From the NCBI GenBank assembly GCA_963715455.1, contig OY970245.1, positions 682,001-746,000 on the forward strand: a stretch of DNA of 64,000 bases. Reading direction: 5' to 3'. The DNA is from VRUE01 sp963715455. Its GTDB lineage: Bacteria > Actinomycetota > Thermoleophilia > Solirubrobacterales > 70-9. The position numbers and the translations under genes were made by a program. The notes under the pieces are model-generated. The model searched no databases. It worked only from the letters and a program-made list of their open reading frames with translations, and was not told the DNA's origin. Positions 1 through 8,678 of the stretch are shown one piece after another (positions within the stretch are counted from its first letter, which is position 1; the number at the start of each line of letters is the position of its first letter).

Positions 1-58
1 GCCGCTGACCGCCGAGAAGATCGCCGCCGAGCTCGCCGGCGTGGGGGCCGCCGGATGA
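1..58 (+). CDS. thiO: 3' end of an upstream gene, probably glycine oxidase ThiO
   Basis: Only the last 18 codons are present (frame starts at base 2). They read PLTAEKIAAELAGVGAAG and end in a TGA that overlaps the next ATG (ATGA). The 'PLTAE' tail resembles the C-terminus of FAD-dependent glycine oxidase ThiO, where 'LLAPxTAExxA' closes the FAD domain. ThiO makes the imino-glycine used by ThiG, and thiO-thiS-thiG is a common order. The fragment is too short for certainty; ThiE or another thiamin enzyme is possible. Confidence 0.5.
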   Translation, partial: PLTAEKIAAELAGVGAAG

Positions 59-1026
59 GGATCGAGCTAAACGGCAAACCACAGGAGTTGGTAGAAGGGG
101 CGACGCTCGCCGACGCCGCGCAGGCGGCCGGCGCGACCGAGTCGCGGGGTGTCGCCATTGCCCTCGACGGAGAGGTCTGCCCGCGGGGCGAGTGGGCCGC
201 GACGTCGCTCGCCGAAGGCAGCAAGGTCGAGGTGTTGGCCGCGATCCAGGGCGGCGCCGAGGGCTGGGAGCTCGGCGGCCAGGCCTGGACCTCGAGACTG
301 ATCGCCGGCACCGGCGGCTTCCGCTCGCTTGAGCAGATGGAGCAGGCGCTGGCTGCGTCGGGGGCGGAGATTGTCACCGTCGCCCTGCGCCGCATCGACC
401 CCGACGCCAAGGGCTCGGTCCTCGACGTACTCGACCGGCTCGGCCTCGTCGCCCTGCCCAACACCGCCGGCTGTTACACCGCGCGCGACGCGGTGCGCAC
501 CGCCAAGCTGGCGCGCGAGGCCTTCGAAACCGACTGGATCAAGCTCGAGGTGATCGGTGATGACCGCACGCTCTACCCGGATGCGGTTGAGCTGCTCGAC
601 GCCGCCGAGACGCTGGTCGCCGACGGCTTCACCGTCCTCCCTTACACCAACGACGACCCGATCCTCGCCCGCCGCCTCGAAGAGGCGGGCTGTGCCGCGG
701 TGATGCCGCTCGGTTCGCCGATCGGCTCGGGTGCCGGCATCCGCAACCCCTACAACATCGCGATCATCACCGAACGCGCCGCGGTCCCGGTCGTCCTCGA
801 CGCGGGCATCGGCACCGCGTCGGACGCCGCCCTGGCGATCGAGTTGGGCTGCGACGCGGTGATGGCCGCCAGCTCGATCTTTGGCGCCGCCGACCCGGTG
901 GCAATGGCCACCGCCCTGCGCCTCGCGGTCGAGGCGGGCCACGCCGCACAGGGTGCCGGCCGCATCCCGCGCCGCACTCACGCTGAGGCCTCGACCCCCG
1001 AGCAGGGCCTGCCCGAGCTTTCCTAA
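55..1026 (+). CDS. thiG: Fused sulfur carrier ThiS / thiazole synthase ThiG
   Basis: This 323-residue protein joins two thiamin-biosynthesis proteins. Residues 1-67 are a ThiS ubiquitin-like sulfur carrier ending in the Gly66-Gly67 pair that is normally the adenylated C-terminus. Residues 70-310 are ThiG, which condenses 1-deoxyxylulose-5-phosphate, dehydroglycine and ThiS-thiocarboxylate into the thiazole. The Schiff-base lysine is K163 in DWIKLEVIGDD, and the phosphate-binding loops NTAGCYTA and PLGSPIGSG are present. It starts at ATG 55, overlapping the upstream stop. Such fusions are known (the bifunctional carrier/synthase family), but the internal GG raises the question of how it is charged. 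Cytosolic. Confidence 0.93.
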   Translation: MRIELNGKPQELVEGATLADAAQAAGATESRGVAIALDGEVCPRGEWAATSLAEGSKVEVLAAIQGGAEGWELGGQAWTSRLIAGTGGFRSLEQMEQALAASGAEIVTVALRRIDPDAKGSVLDVLDRLGLVALPNTAGCYTARDAVRTAKLAREAFETDWIKLEVIGDDRTLYPDAVELLDAAETLVADGFTVLPYTNDDPILARRLEEAGCAAVMPLGSPIGSGAGIRNPYNIAIITERAAVPVVLDAGIGTASDAALAIELGCDAVMAASSIFGAADPVAMATALRLAVEAGHAAQGAGRIPRRTHAEASTPEQGLPELS

Positions 1027-1031
1027 CCGCA

Positions 1032-1049
1032 CGCCGGGACCCTCCGGCG
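1032..1049 (+). terminator. Possible GC hairpin after thiSG
   Basis: CGCCGG and CCGGCG form a 6-bp stem around a 6-base loop just after the thiSG stop. There is no U-tract, so this is at most a weak or factor-assisted terminator between the thiamin operon and tRNA-Lys. Confidence 0.3.
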
Positions 1050-1054
1050 CCGTC

Positions 1055-1060
1055 TACCAT
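1055..1060 (+). promoter_or_regulatory. -10 box of tRNA-Lys
   Basis: TACCAT lies 10 bases upstream of the mature 5' end of tRNA-Lys and fits the TANNNT pattern seen throughout this window. Confidence 0.4.
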
Positions 1061-1070
1061 GGACAGCCGC

Positions 1071-1144
1071 GCCCCCGTAGCTCAGTTGGTTAGAGCGGCG
1101 GCCTTTTAAGCCGCGCGGCGCCGGTTCGAATCCGGTCGGGGGTA
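1071..1144 (+). tRNA. tRNA-Lys (anticodon TTT)
   Basis: The cloverleaf is complete. The acceptor stem is GCCCCCG/CGGGGGT with a G-U first pair and discriminator A. The D arm is GCTC...GAGC. The anticodon stem GCGGC/GCCGC encloses loop CTTTTAA (anticodon TTT). The T arm has TTCGAAT. CCA is not encoded. It reads AAA/AAG lysine codons; AAA is rare in most genes here but used heavily in the lysine-rich protein at 46448. Confidence 0.95.
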
Positions 1145-1170
1145 CTGGCTCGGCAGGTAGGAAGGGACGT

Positions 1171-1857
1171 ATGGCAACCGGCGCCAAACGCGACAAGGAG
1201 CTGCTGCGCTCACCCTGGGACCTTGAGCACGCGGACGACGAACGGCTCGAGCGCATCAAGGCGGAGGTCGATCGGGGCTTCGACGCGCTGCGCGACGTCG
1301 ATGACGGCGTCTCGGTCTTCGGCTCGGCCAGGGTGCACGAGGGGCATCGGTGGTACGAGCTCTGCCGCGAGACCGGTCGCTGTCTGGCGAAGAAGGGCTT
1401 CACGGTGATCACCGGCGGCGGGCCGGGCCTGATGGAGGCGGCCAACCGCGGCGCGGCTGAGGCCGGCGGCCTCTCGGTCGGGCTCAACATCGAGCTGCCG
1501 ATGGAGCAGCAGACGAACGCCTACGTCAACCGCGCGGTCGACTTCCGCTACTTCTTCGCCCGCAAGCTGATGTTCGTCCGCTACGCGCGCGCCTTCGTCA
1601 TCTTCCCGGGGGGCTTCGGAACGCTCGACGAGCTCTTCGAGAGTCTCACCCTGATCCAGACCCACCGCATCGAGCACTTCCCGACGATCCTCGTCGACGC
1701 CGAGTTCTGGAAACCACTACTCAGCTGGATCGACGAGAGTCTCGAGGACACCGCCTTGATCGCCCCATCAGACATGGAGCTGCTGGTCACCGCCGACACC
1801 CCCGAGGAAGTCTGCGGCCACATCGAAAAGGCGACCGAACTGCAGAAGCAGCTCTAG
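1171..1857 (+). CDS. LOG-family protein (TIGR00730 Rossmann fold)
   Basis: A 228-residue lysine-decarboxylase-like Rossmann protein. GGGPGLMEAANRG (about residue 80) and PGGFGTLDE (about 150) are the two phosphoribose-binding and catalytic motifs of the LOG family, cytokinin-riboside-monophosphate phosphoribohydrolases, here more probably general nucleotide 5'-monophosphate nucleosidases. Start ATG 1171 is preceded by AGGAAGG at good spacing. It faces purH, and the two genes share the bases CTAG as overlapping stop codons, so no terminator separates them. A role in nucleotide salvage would fit the purine genes nearby, but that is inference. Confidence 0.88.
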   Translation: MATGAKRDKELLRSPWDLEHADDERLERIKAEVDRGFDALRDVDDGVSVFGSARVHEGHRWYELCRETGRCLAKKGFTVITGGGPGLMEAANRGAAEAGGLSVGLNIELPMEQQTNAYVNRAVDFRYFFARKLMFVRYARAFVIFPGGFGTLDELFESLTLIQTHRIEHFPTILVDAEFWKPLLSWIDESLEDTALIAPSDMELLVTADTPEEVCGHIEKATELQKQL

Positions 1858-3470
1858 TGCCGGAAGTGGCGGTGCTTGGTGAAGACCATGGCGACGCCGG
1901 CCCTGTCGCAGGCCTCGATCACCTCGGCGTCGCGTTTGGAGCCGCCGGGCTGAATCACTGCGGTGGCGCCAGCTTCGATTGCCAGCTGGGGGCCGTCGGC
2001 GAAGGGGAAGAAGGCGTCGGAGGCGACGGCTGAGCCGGCCAGCAGGCCCTCGGCGTCCTCGCCGCGCGCGTCGCGGCACTTCTCGACGGCCAAGCGGGAG
2101 GAGTCGACGCGGCTCATCTGGCCAGCGCCGATGCCCAGCGTGGCGCCGTCCTTGGCGAAGACGATCGCGTTGGAGCGCACGTGGCGCACGACCGTCCAGG
2201 CGAAGAGCATGTCCCGCCACTGCCCCTCGCTGGGCTGGGCCTGAGTCACGACCTCCATCAGCTCGCGCGGCTCGGGGTCGCCGTCGCGGTCCTGGATCAG
2301 CACCCCGCCCAGCACGCGCTTGATGTCGCGTTCGCTCGGGTCGCGCTGGCGACGCTCCTCCTCGCAGAGGATGCGGATCGCCTCCTTCTGCTGGAGGACG
2401 GCGAGCGCCCCGTGTTCGTAGTCGGGGGCGATCAGCACCTCGACGAAGTTCTCATGCAGCCTCTCGGCCAGCGCCTCGCCGATCGGCTGGTTGAAGGCGA
2501 TTACCCCGCCAAAGGCGGACATCGGGTCACAGGCGAGCGCCTTCTCGTAGGCCTGCAGGGTGTCCTTGCCGATCGCCACCCCGCAGGGGTTGTTGTGCTT
2601 GATGATCACGCAGGCCGGCTCGTCGAAGTCCTCTGCCAGGCGCCGGGCGGAGTCGAGGTCGAGCACGTTGTTGAAGGAGAGCGCCCGGCCGTGCAGCTTG
2701 GAGACGCGCGAGAGCACGTGGCTGCGCACACCAGCCTCCGAATAGAGCGCCGCGCGCTGGTGCGGGTTCTCGCCGTAGGAGAGGTCGAGCACCTTCTCGT
2801 AGGCGACCGCCAGGTGTTCGGGGAAATCCTCGTACTCGGCCGAGAACCAGCGGCTGATTGCGGCGTCGTAGCGTGCCGTCTGGGCAAAGGCCTCGTTGGC
2901 CAGCCAGTGGCGGGTCGAGGCCGAGATCTCCCCGCCGGTCTCCTCGAGCTCGGCGAGCACCGCGTCGTAGGACTCGGGCTTGACCACAACGGCGACCCCG
3001 TCGTGGTTCTTGGCAGCGGCGCGGATCATCGTCGGGCCGCCGATGTCGATGTTCTCGACCGCGACCTCGGGCGCCACGTCATGGGCGGCGACGGTCTCCT
3101 CGAAGGGATAGAGATTGACGCAGACCAGGTCGATCGGCTCTATCCCCTCGCGCTCCAGGGTCGCGATGTGCTCGGCGTCGCTGCGTTTTGCCAGGAGCGC
3201 CGCGTGCAGGCGCGGATGCAGCGTCTTCACCCGGCCGCCGAGGATCTCCTCCTGGCCGGTGAACTCAGAGACGTCAGTTACCTCTAGCTCCGCCTCGCGC
3301 AGCGCCGTCGCTGTGCCCCCGGTGGAGAGGATCTCCACACCGAGGGCGGCAAGGCCGCGGGCGAAGTCGGCGACCCCGGTCTTGTCGGAGACCGAGAGCA
3401 GCGCCCGGCGCACCCTGACCGCGCCGTCGCTCACGGCTTCGGATCGGGTGTCTGCGGCGGGCTCACTCAT
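1854..3470 (-). CDS. purH: Bifunctional AICAR transformylase / IMP cyclohydrolase
   Basis: The 538-residue PurH carries out the last two steps of IMP synthesis. The N-terminal about 200 residues are the IMP cyclohydrolase (MGS-like) domain, with SDKTG near the start and GGRVKTLHP. The C-terminal two thirds is the folate-dependent AICAR formyltransferase, with the catalytic Lys-His in IKHNNPCG and the SDAFFPFAD motif. Length is normal. Its ATG overlaps the end of purN by 8 bases, so the two are translated as a pair; both act with 10-formyl-tetrahydrofolate. Its TAG stop overlaps the opposing LOG-gene stop. Confidence 0.97.
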   Translation of the reverse strand: MSEPAADTRSEAVSDGAVRVRRALLSVSDKTGVADFARGLAALGVEILSTGGTATALREAELEVTDVSEFTGQEEILGGRVKTLHPRLHAALLAKRSDAEHIATLEREGIEPIDLVCVNLYPFEETVAAHDVAPEVAVENIDIGGPTMIRAAAKNHDGVAVVVKPESYDAVLAELEETGGEISASTRHWLANEAFAQTARYDAAISRWFSAEYEDFPEHLAVAYEKVLDLSYGENPHQRAALYSEAGVRSHVLSRVSKLHGRALSFNNVLDLDSARRLAEDFDEPACVIIKHNNPCGVAIGKDTLQAYEKALACDPMSAFGGVIAFNQPIGEALAERLHENFVEVLIAPDYEHGALAVLQQKEAIRILCEEERRQRDPSERDIKRVLGGVLIQDRDGDPEPRELMEVVTQAQPSEGQWRDMLFAWTVVRHVRSNAIVFAKDGATLGIGAGQMSRVDSSRLAVEKCRDARGEDAEGLLAGSAVASDAFFPFADGPQLAIEAGATAVIQPGGSKRDAEVIEACDRAGVAMVFTKHRHFRH

Positions 3471-4086
3471 CGATCACGACCAGGCGCGGGTCGTGGCCAT
3501 CGATCCTAACCTTGCCTGCCGCGATCATGCGGATCGCCTCGGCGTAGAGCTCGTGCTCGGTTGCATGGATCGCCTTCTCGAGCGCTGCCCGGTCGCGATC
3601 GGCGGGAACCGCGACCTCGCGCTGGAGGATGACCGGCCCGGTATCGACCCCCTCGTCGACGAAATGGACGGTCACGCCAGTGGTCTCGACGCCCGCCTCC
3701 AGCGCCTGGCCGATCGCATCGAGCCCGGGGAAAGCAGGCAGCAGCGCTGGGTGGATGTTGACGATGCGCTGGGCGAAGCGGGCGACGAAGGGTGCGCCGA
3801 GCAGCTGCATGTAGCCGGCGAGCACGACGAGGTCGGCGCCGCGTGCCTCGATCCAATCGCCCATCGTCGCATCGCGCACCTCGCGCTCGGCGAACTCCTC
3901 GCGTGGGAAGACGGCCGTCTCGACCCCCGCGTCGCGGGCGCGCTCCAGCGCTCGCGCAGTGGGTTTGTCGGAGCCGACCCCGGCCACCTCGATCCCCTCG
4001 TGCCCGTGCAGCTGGTCGAGGATCGCCTGCAGGTTGGTGCCACTGCCGGAGGCGAGGACGACGAGACGAAACGTGGCACGGCGCAT
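3463..4086 (-). CDS. purN: Phosphoribosylglycinamide formyltransferase
   Basis: PurN transfers a formyl group from 10-formyl-THF to GAR (third step of purine synthesis). GSGTNLQA is the phosphate loop. The catalytic Asn, His and Asp are in VNIHPALLPAFPG and VDTGPVILQ. The longer reading frame to 4122 is rejected because ATG 4086 has a GAGGA box 8 bases upstream and the homologous sequence starts there, giving 207 residues, the usual length. First gene of purN-purH. Confidence 0.95.
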   Translation of the reverse strand: MRRATFRLVVLASGSGTNLQAILDQLHGHEGIEVAGVGSDKPTARALERARDAGVETAVFPREEFAEREVRDATMGDWIEARGADLVVLAGYMQLLGAPFVARFAQRIVNIHPALLPAFPGLDAIGQALEAGVETTGVTVHFVDEGVDTGPVILQREVAVPADRDRAALEKAIHATEHELYAEAIRMIAAGKVRIDGHDPRLVVIDE

Positions 4087-4207
4087 CTCTACGTCCTCGC
4101 TCGCTCGCGTGCAGAAGAGCACGCCACGCTCCCTGCGTCCTTGATCTGCTTGGCCACGTTTCGTCTCGAGCGACTTAGAGGATTCATACCCATGGCATTA
4201 TCGCCTC

Positions 4208-5170
4208 GTGATGCTGCTTGATCGCCTCGGCCTCGACAAGCCGATAGTCCAGGCCGGGATGGGCGGCGGCATCAGCCGCCACGAGCTGGCGGTTGCCGTC
4301 TCGGAGGCCGGCGGACTGGGGACGATCGCCGTCAATGGGGCCGAGGCGATCGAGCGCGAGCTGCGCGCAGCGCGATCGCTGACCGGCCGGCCGATCGCGG
4401 TCAACGTGTTGCTGCCATTTGCGCGACGTAGCTGGTTCGAGGCGGCAGCGGCAGCCGACGTGGTCGTCACCTTCTGGGGCGAGCCTAGGCGACGGGTCCC
4501 CGGCGCCTGGATCCACCAGTGCGGCTCACTGGAGGAGGCCCGCGCCGCCTACGCTGCCGGGGCAGACGCCGTGATCGTCCAGGGGGTCGAGGCGGGCGGA
4601 CACGTGCGCGGGACCCTGCCCGCGCTGGAGCTGCTCGAGCGAGTGCGAAGAAGCGCAGTGCCGGACGACTACCCGCTGCTGCTCGCCGGCGGCATCGCCG
4701 AGCGCGCCGACGTGCAGCGCGCGCTCGAGACCGGCGCCAGCGCCGCGGTTGCCGGCACGCGCTTCCTGCTCTCCGAGGAGAGTCGTGCTCACGCCGAGTA
4801 TCGGAGCCGCCTGCTGAAGGCCGAGCAGACGCTGCTCACCGAGCTCTTCGGCTTCGGCTGGCCAGCTCCGCACCGAGTGATCGCCAACGCTGCGACCGAT
4901 CGCTGGCTTGGCAACGACCGTCGTGGTCCGGCGCTCAACCGAGCCATCAATCGCCTCACGGCGCCGGGCTCTCGCTACGTTCCTGCTTCGCTCCAGGCAC
5001 GCCTCGCCCGCGCCCAGCGTCCCGGCAGTCGCCTGCTCTCACCGCCAGGCCCCACCGACGACGGACCCGCCAACCTGCTCGACGCCGGCCCGCTCTACGC
5101 GGGAGAGACAGTGGCGCGCATCGACGACGTGCGGCCGGCGGCCGAGATCGTCGCTACGCTCACGCCGTGA
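4208..5170 (+). CDS. Nitronate monooxygenase family flavoprotein
   Basis: A 320-residue FMN TIM barrel. PIVQAGMGGGIS at the N-terminus, the phosphate-binding AGGIAE and GTRFLLSEES, and the catalytic His in VEAGGHVRG are typical of nitronate monooxygenase/2-nitropropane dioxygenase proteins, which oxidise nitronates such as propionate-3-nitronate with O2. The C-terminal 60 residues diverge. Start GTG 4208 or ATG 4211 is possible; no Shine-Dalgarno is evident, and the AT-rich CATTAT just upstream could be a -10 for a leaderless message. The stop overlaps the start of the next gene (GTGA). Confidence 0.85.
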   Translation: MMLLDRLGLDKPIVQAGMGGGISRHELAVAVSEAGGLGTIAVNGAEAIERELRAARSLTGRPIAVNVLLPFARRSWFEAAAAADVVVTFWGEPRRRVPGAWIHQCGSLEEARAAYAAGADAVIVQGVEAGGHVRGTLPALELLERVRRSAVPDDYPLLLAGGIAERADVQRALETGASAAVAGTRFLLSEESRAHAEYRSRLLKAEQTLLTELFGFGWPAPHRVIANAATDRWLGNDRRGPALNRAINRLTAPGSRYVPASLQARLARAQRPGSRLLSPPGPTDDGPANLLDAGPLYAGETVARIDDVRPAAEIVATLTP

Positions 5171-6129
5171 TCCGCCTCGCGCTCCTCTGTGCCGTTGGCG
5201 CGCTGACCGTGTTCACCGCAGGCCCTGCGCGGGCGGCGTTCCCCGGTGAGCCTGGCCCGATCGCCTACTCGAAGACGAGCGCCGAGGAAACGAGCGAAGG
5301 AACGCTGCTGCGACTCGGTGGGATCTTCGCTGCGCGAGCGCAGCGGCCTCATCTGCCCCGCCCGCTGACCACGATCCCCGACGACCACAGCCCCTCCTAT
5401 TCGGCGAACGGGCGCAGCATCGTCTTCGTCAGCGAGTCGGAGACCGGTCGCGCCGCGATCTTCACGATGCAAAGCGACGGCTCGGAACGGAGACTGGTGG
5501 TCGCCGACGGCGCCGATCCGCATTTCTTCCCAAGCGGACAGGCGATCGCGTTCGCCCGCACCGTCGAAGGACACAGCCACATCTTCGCCATCCGCCTCGA
5601 CGGCAGCGGCCTGCGCCAGTACACCTTCGGCCCCTACGACGACTACGACCCAGCGGTCTCGCCGGACGGCAGGCGCATCGTCTTCATCAGCAATCGAGAC
5701 CGGGACAGCAGGCGCGATCGCAGCGACATCTTCGTGATCGATTCAAACGGCGGCGGCATGCGAGTGCTGAGCGACCTTCCCCGCAGTCAGGCCGAGCCGG
5801 ACTGGTCGCCGAACGGCCGCCGCATCGTCTTCGCCATGGGCACCGGCTCGTACTCGAACATCTTCGTGGTGCGAGCCGGCGGCTTTCGCCTCATAGCGCT
5901 GACTGCCTGCAAGGCGCGGCCGCGATGCCCCGACTACGTCAGCCCCGTCTTCTCCCCGGACGGCCACCACGTTGCGGCCCTCGGCTTGGGCACCCGCACC
6001 AGCAGGATCTCCCTGCTGCCGATCGGCGGTCACGGCGCCACCGACTCGATCGACGGCGCCGGCACCGAAGAAGAAGGCTTCGGCAGTCATATCGGCGCCC
6101 CCGCCTGGGGCCCGCGGCCCGGACGCTAG
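5167..6129 (+). CDS. Secreted TolB-like beta-propeller protein (copy 1)
   Basis: A 320-residue protein beginning at GTG 5167, which overlaps the preceding TGA. Residues 1-24 form a signal peptide ending ARA-AFPG. The rest contains four to five WD40-like PD40 repeats of the type FSPDGRRIVFxSxR...DIFVID (for example SYSANGRSIVFVS, VSPDGRRIVFIS, WSPNGRRIVFAM), building a six-bladed propeller like the C-terminal domain of TolB. No enzymatic motif is visible; a periplasmic or surface binding role is likely. A clear paralogue is at 56939-57898, including the shared AFPGxPGPI mature start. Confidence 0.82.
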   Translation: MIRLALLCAVGALTVFTAGPARAAFPGEPGPIAYSKTSAEETSEGTLLRLGGIFAARAQRPHLPRPLTTIPDDHSPSYSANGRSIVFVSESETGRAAIFTMQSDGSERRLVVADGADPHFFPSGQAIAFARTVEGHSHIFAIRLDGSGLRQYTFGPYDDYDPAVSPDGRRIVFISNRDRDSRRDRSDIFVIDSNGGGMRVLSDLPRSQAEPDWSPNGRRIVFAMGTGSYSNIFVVRAGGFRLIALTACKARPRCPDYVSPVFSPDGHHVAALGLGTRTSRISLLPIGGHGATDSIDGAGTEEEGFGSHIGAPAWGPRPGR

Positions 6130-7565
6130 CTCGACGTCGGCACCACCGCGACGTCCTCCAAGGCGAACTTGCCGTTCGCCTCTTCCGGATCGCCCAGCGG
6201 GTAGCGGCCGCTGAAGCAGGCGTCGCAGTGGTCCTCGGGCCGGGTGCCGATCGCCTCGTAGACGCCGTCCAGCGAGAGATAGGCGAGCGAGTCGCAGTCG
6301 AGCTCGTCGGCGATCTCCTGCACGCTGCGCTTGTGGGCGATCATCTCCTCGCGGGTCGACATGTCGACCCCGTAGTGGCAGGGGTTGCGGATCGGCGGCG
6401 CCGAGATGCGCAGGTGCACCTCGCGGGCGCCGGCGTCGCGCAGCATGCCGACGATCTGGCGCGTCGTGTTGCCGCGCACGATCGAGTCGTCGACGACGAC
6501 GATGCGCTGGCCGGAGACGATCTCGGGCAGCGGGTTGAACTTGAGCCGCAGGCCGTGCTTGCGCAGCTCCTGGCCGGGCTGGATGAAGGTGCGGGCGACG
6601 TAGCGGTTCTTGATCAGGCCGTCGTCGCGGGGCAGCCCCGAGGCGCGGGCGAAGCCAGCGGCGGCCGGGTTGCCCGAGTCGGGCACAGAGATCACCAGGT
6701 CGGCGTCGACCGGCGACTCGCGCCAGAGGATCTCACCCATGCGCCCGCGCACCTGCTGCAGCACCTTGCCCTCGAGGCGGCTGTCGGGACGCGAGAAGTA
6801 GATGTGCTCGAAGACGCACATCGCGGGACGCTCGGCCCGCACCACCTGGCGCGTCTCGAGGCCACGCTCGGTCAGCGAGACCATCTCGCCGGGATGGACT
6901 TCACGCATCAGCTCGGCGCCGATGATGTCGAAGGCGCAGCTCTCCGAGGCGACGACGAAACGGTCGTCGAGCTTGCCGAGGGAGAGCGGCCGCACGCCGT
7001 GCGGGTCGCGGAAGGCGACGATCGCCCGCTTGGTCATGACCACGGTCGAGTAGGCGCCCTGCAGGCGTGGCATCACATCGGTTACCGCGTCCTCGATCAG
7101 CTTGCCCTCATGGGAAGAGAGCAGCGCCGCGATGATCTCCGAGTCGGAGGTGCCACGGAAGGCGATGCCGCGCTCCTTCAGCTCGCCCCAAAGCTCAACA
7201 GCGTTGGTCAGGTTGCCGTTGTGGGCCAGGGCCAGCTCGCGTCCGTCGTCGCGCCAGACGGGTTGGGCGTTCTCCCAGGAGCCGCCGCCGGTGGTCGAGT
7301 AGCGCACGTGGCCGATCGCCATGTCGCCGGCCAGCGCCCGTAGCTTCTCCTCGTCGAAGACCTGCGAGACGAGCCCCGAGTCGCGCAGCGTGGTGATGTG
7401 GCCGCCCTCGGCGGTGGCGATCCCGGCCGACTCCTGGCCGCGGTGCTGCAGGGCGTAGAGGGCAAAGTAGGCGAGCCGGGCGACGTCGTGGCCGGGTGCG
7501 TATACGCCGAATACCCCGCATTCCTCGCGCGGGCCGTCGCGGTCGATGAACTCCCGCTCGGTCAA
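6126..7565 (-). CDS. purF: Amidophosphoribosyltransferase
   Basis: PurF makes 5-phosphoribosylamine from PRPP and glutamine, the committed step of purine synthesis. The N-terminal Ntn glutaminase begins at the Cys of ECGVFG (residue 17 after a short propeptide). The PRPP loop is VVVDDSIVRGNT. Cysteines in AMCVF, NPCHYG and CDACFSG match the Fe-S ligands of the Bacillus-type enzyme. The frame is open to ATG 7655, but homology begins near TTG 7565, which I prefer (GAGGAAG lies 12 bases upstream). Its stop overlaps the facing propeller gene at CTAG. Confidence 0.95.
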   Translation of the reverse strand: MTEREFIDRDGPREECGVFGVYAPGHDVARLAYFALYALQHRGQESAGIATAEGGHITTLRDSGLVSQVFDEEKLRALAGDMAIGHVRYSTTGGGSWENAQPVWRDDGRELALAHNGNLTNAVELWGELKERGIAFRGTSDSEIIAALLSSHEGKLIEDAVTDVMPRLQGAYSTVVMTKRAIVAFRDPHGVRPLSLGKLDDRFVVASESCAFDIIGAELMREVHPGEMVSLTERGLETRQVVRAERPAMCVFEHIYFSRPDSRLEGKVLQQVRGRMGEILWRESPVDADLVISVPDSGNPAAAGFARASGLPRDDGLIKNRYVARTFIQPGQELRKHGLRLKFNPLPEIVSGQRIVVVDDSIVRGNTTRQIVGMLRDAGAREVHLRISAPPIRNPCHYGVDMSTREEMIAHKRSVQEIADELDCDSLAYLSLDGVYEAIGTRPEDHCDACFSGRYPLGDPEEANGKFALEDVAVVPTSS

Positions 7566-7612
7566 GAGAACAGCGCGCTTCCTCGCATTAGAAGGACGTG
7601 ACGCGCAGGCAG

Positions 7613-7657
7613 ACTTGCCTACCCCGGCAGGGTAGCAACGGCGGGCGGGGGGCAAGT
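7613..7657 (-). promoter_or_regulatory. Two competing hairpins in the purF leader
   Basis: TTGC-C-TACCC (7615-7624) can pair with GGGTAGCAA (7630-7638), or ACTTGCC (7613-7619) can pair with GGCAAGT (7651-7657). Both use 7615-7618, so they exclude each other. This is the arrangement of an attenuator or translational switch. The whole purF leader (7566-7697) contains nothing else recognisable. Confidence 0.4.
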
Positions 7658-7697
7658 GGGACGAGGAAAGCCGCGAATTGCGGCAGTTCCGCGCTGG

Positions 7698-8672
7698 CTA
7701 GCCGCTGTCGCGGCCTTTGAGATGAACCGTGACCCGCTTGGCCTCGGTTCGCCCGGCAAGGTCTTCGGTGAAGGCGACGAGCTTTGCTTTCAGCGAATGC
7801 TGCGGCCCGATTCGGCCGAGGCGGCGCAACACCGCTTTGGGCAGCTGGACCCTGAAGACTCTCGCCTGACCGGGAGAGACTGTCTTCCGGCCGCCGCGCA
7901 GGGCGATGATCAGCCGGGTCGACTTGTTCCCGTTCGGATCGGGCTTCGGCTTGAAGCCCCAGCCGACCTGACCGATGACGCGGACCTCAGTCTTGGCGCT
8001 CGTCGTTATGCGCAGCAGGATCGAGCGCTGCTTGGCCCAGAACTCGGCGATCTCGAGTCTGATGCGCGGGCAGGTCTCATGGTGATCTGGGCTCTTCGGG
8101 CAGGCGTCCTGTGACTCGTCGCCATAGCCGTCGCCGTCGACATCAGGCTCGATCTTCGCCGAGACCGGTAGGCGGAATTTGGCCACCGGGGCGAAGGCCC
8201 ACTCGAAGCCGCTGAGGGCGTCACCTTTGTATGTGCCGAGCGTGTCGCCTTCGGCGGCGGTGCTGCAGGCGAGTGTGCCCTCGCCCCCGGCTCGGTAGAG
8301 ACCGAGCCGATCGCCCGCCTGCACCGCAATCCGCGTGTCCTGGGTGAAGGCGGGCATGCCGGCTTTCGCGTCGGCACTTTCGCCGACGATCCTGAATGCG
8401 TTTGGAACCGCAGTGGGGCGCAGCAGCTTGAGTCGCGCCGGCGCCGTTTCGACCGGGAACCCGGGCTTGATGCGCACGGTCCATGAGGTGATGACCCCGT
8501 CGTTCGGCGCCGTCAGCGGCAGGCTGCTGTCGGAGGCCCGCTGGAGCTGGGTCAGCGTGGTGCCCGGTTCGGCGGTATCAGCGAGGCACTCGTCGCCGAA
8601 CTCGGTCGCGGCCGACGCGTGGGCGGGGAGGGCCAGTGCCGCCAATGCCATAGCCACCAATCCTCTGCGCAT
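7698..8672 (-). CDS. Secreted protein with calcium-loop (thrombospondin type 3-like) motif
   Basis: 324 residues with a signal peptide (MRRGLVAMALAALALPAHASA). The first 150 residues look like a beta-sandwich, and DVDGDGYGDESQDACP near residue 180 is a DxDxDG calcium loop of the thrombospondin type 3 kind. The C-terminal about 125 residues, basic and beta-rich, are unrecognised. The same layout (GVITxW..., RLGLY, PVxAKxExDxDxDGxGDExQDxCP) occurs in the protein at 54810, so the two are paralogues. A TAATCT box 6 bases before the ATG suggests a leaderless message. Probably extracellular; function unknown. Confidence 0.75.
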   Translation of the reverse strand: MRRGLVAMALAALALPAHASAATEFGDECLADTAEPGTTLTQLQRASDSSLPLTAPNDGVITSWTVRIKPGFPVETAPARLKLLRPTAVPNAFRIVGESADAKAGMPAFTQDTRIAVQAGDRLGLYRAGGEGTLACSTAAEGDTLGTYKGDALSGFEWAFAPVAKFRLPVSAKIEPDVDGDGYGDESQDACPKSPDHHETCPRIRLEIAEFWAKQRSILLRITTSAKTEVRVIGQVGWGFKPKPDPNGNKSTRLIIALRGGRKTVSPGQARVFRVQLPKAVLRRLGRIGPQHSLKAKLVAFTEDLAGRTEAKRVTVHLKGRDSG

Positions 8673-8678
8673 GGCCGC

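Noticed and set aside
2181..3287. A 368-codon plus-strand frame opposite purH
   Set aside because: Shadow frame; purH is unambiguous on the other strand.
7566..7655. N-terminal extension of purF from ATG 7655
   Set aside because: The extension has no homology, is Arg/Ala/Pro-rich and covers the hairpin leader.
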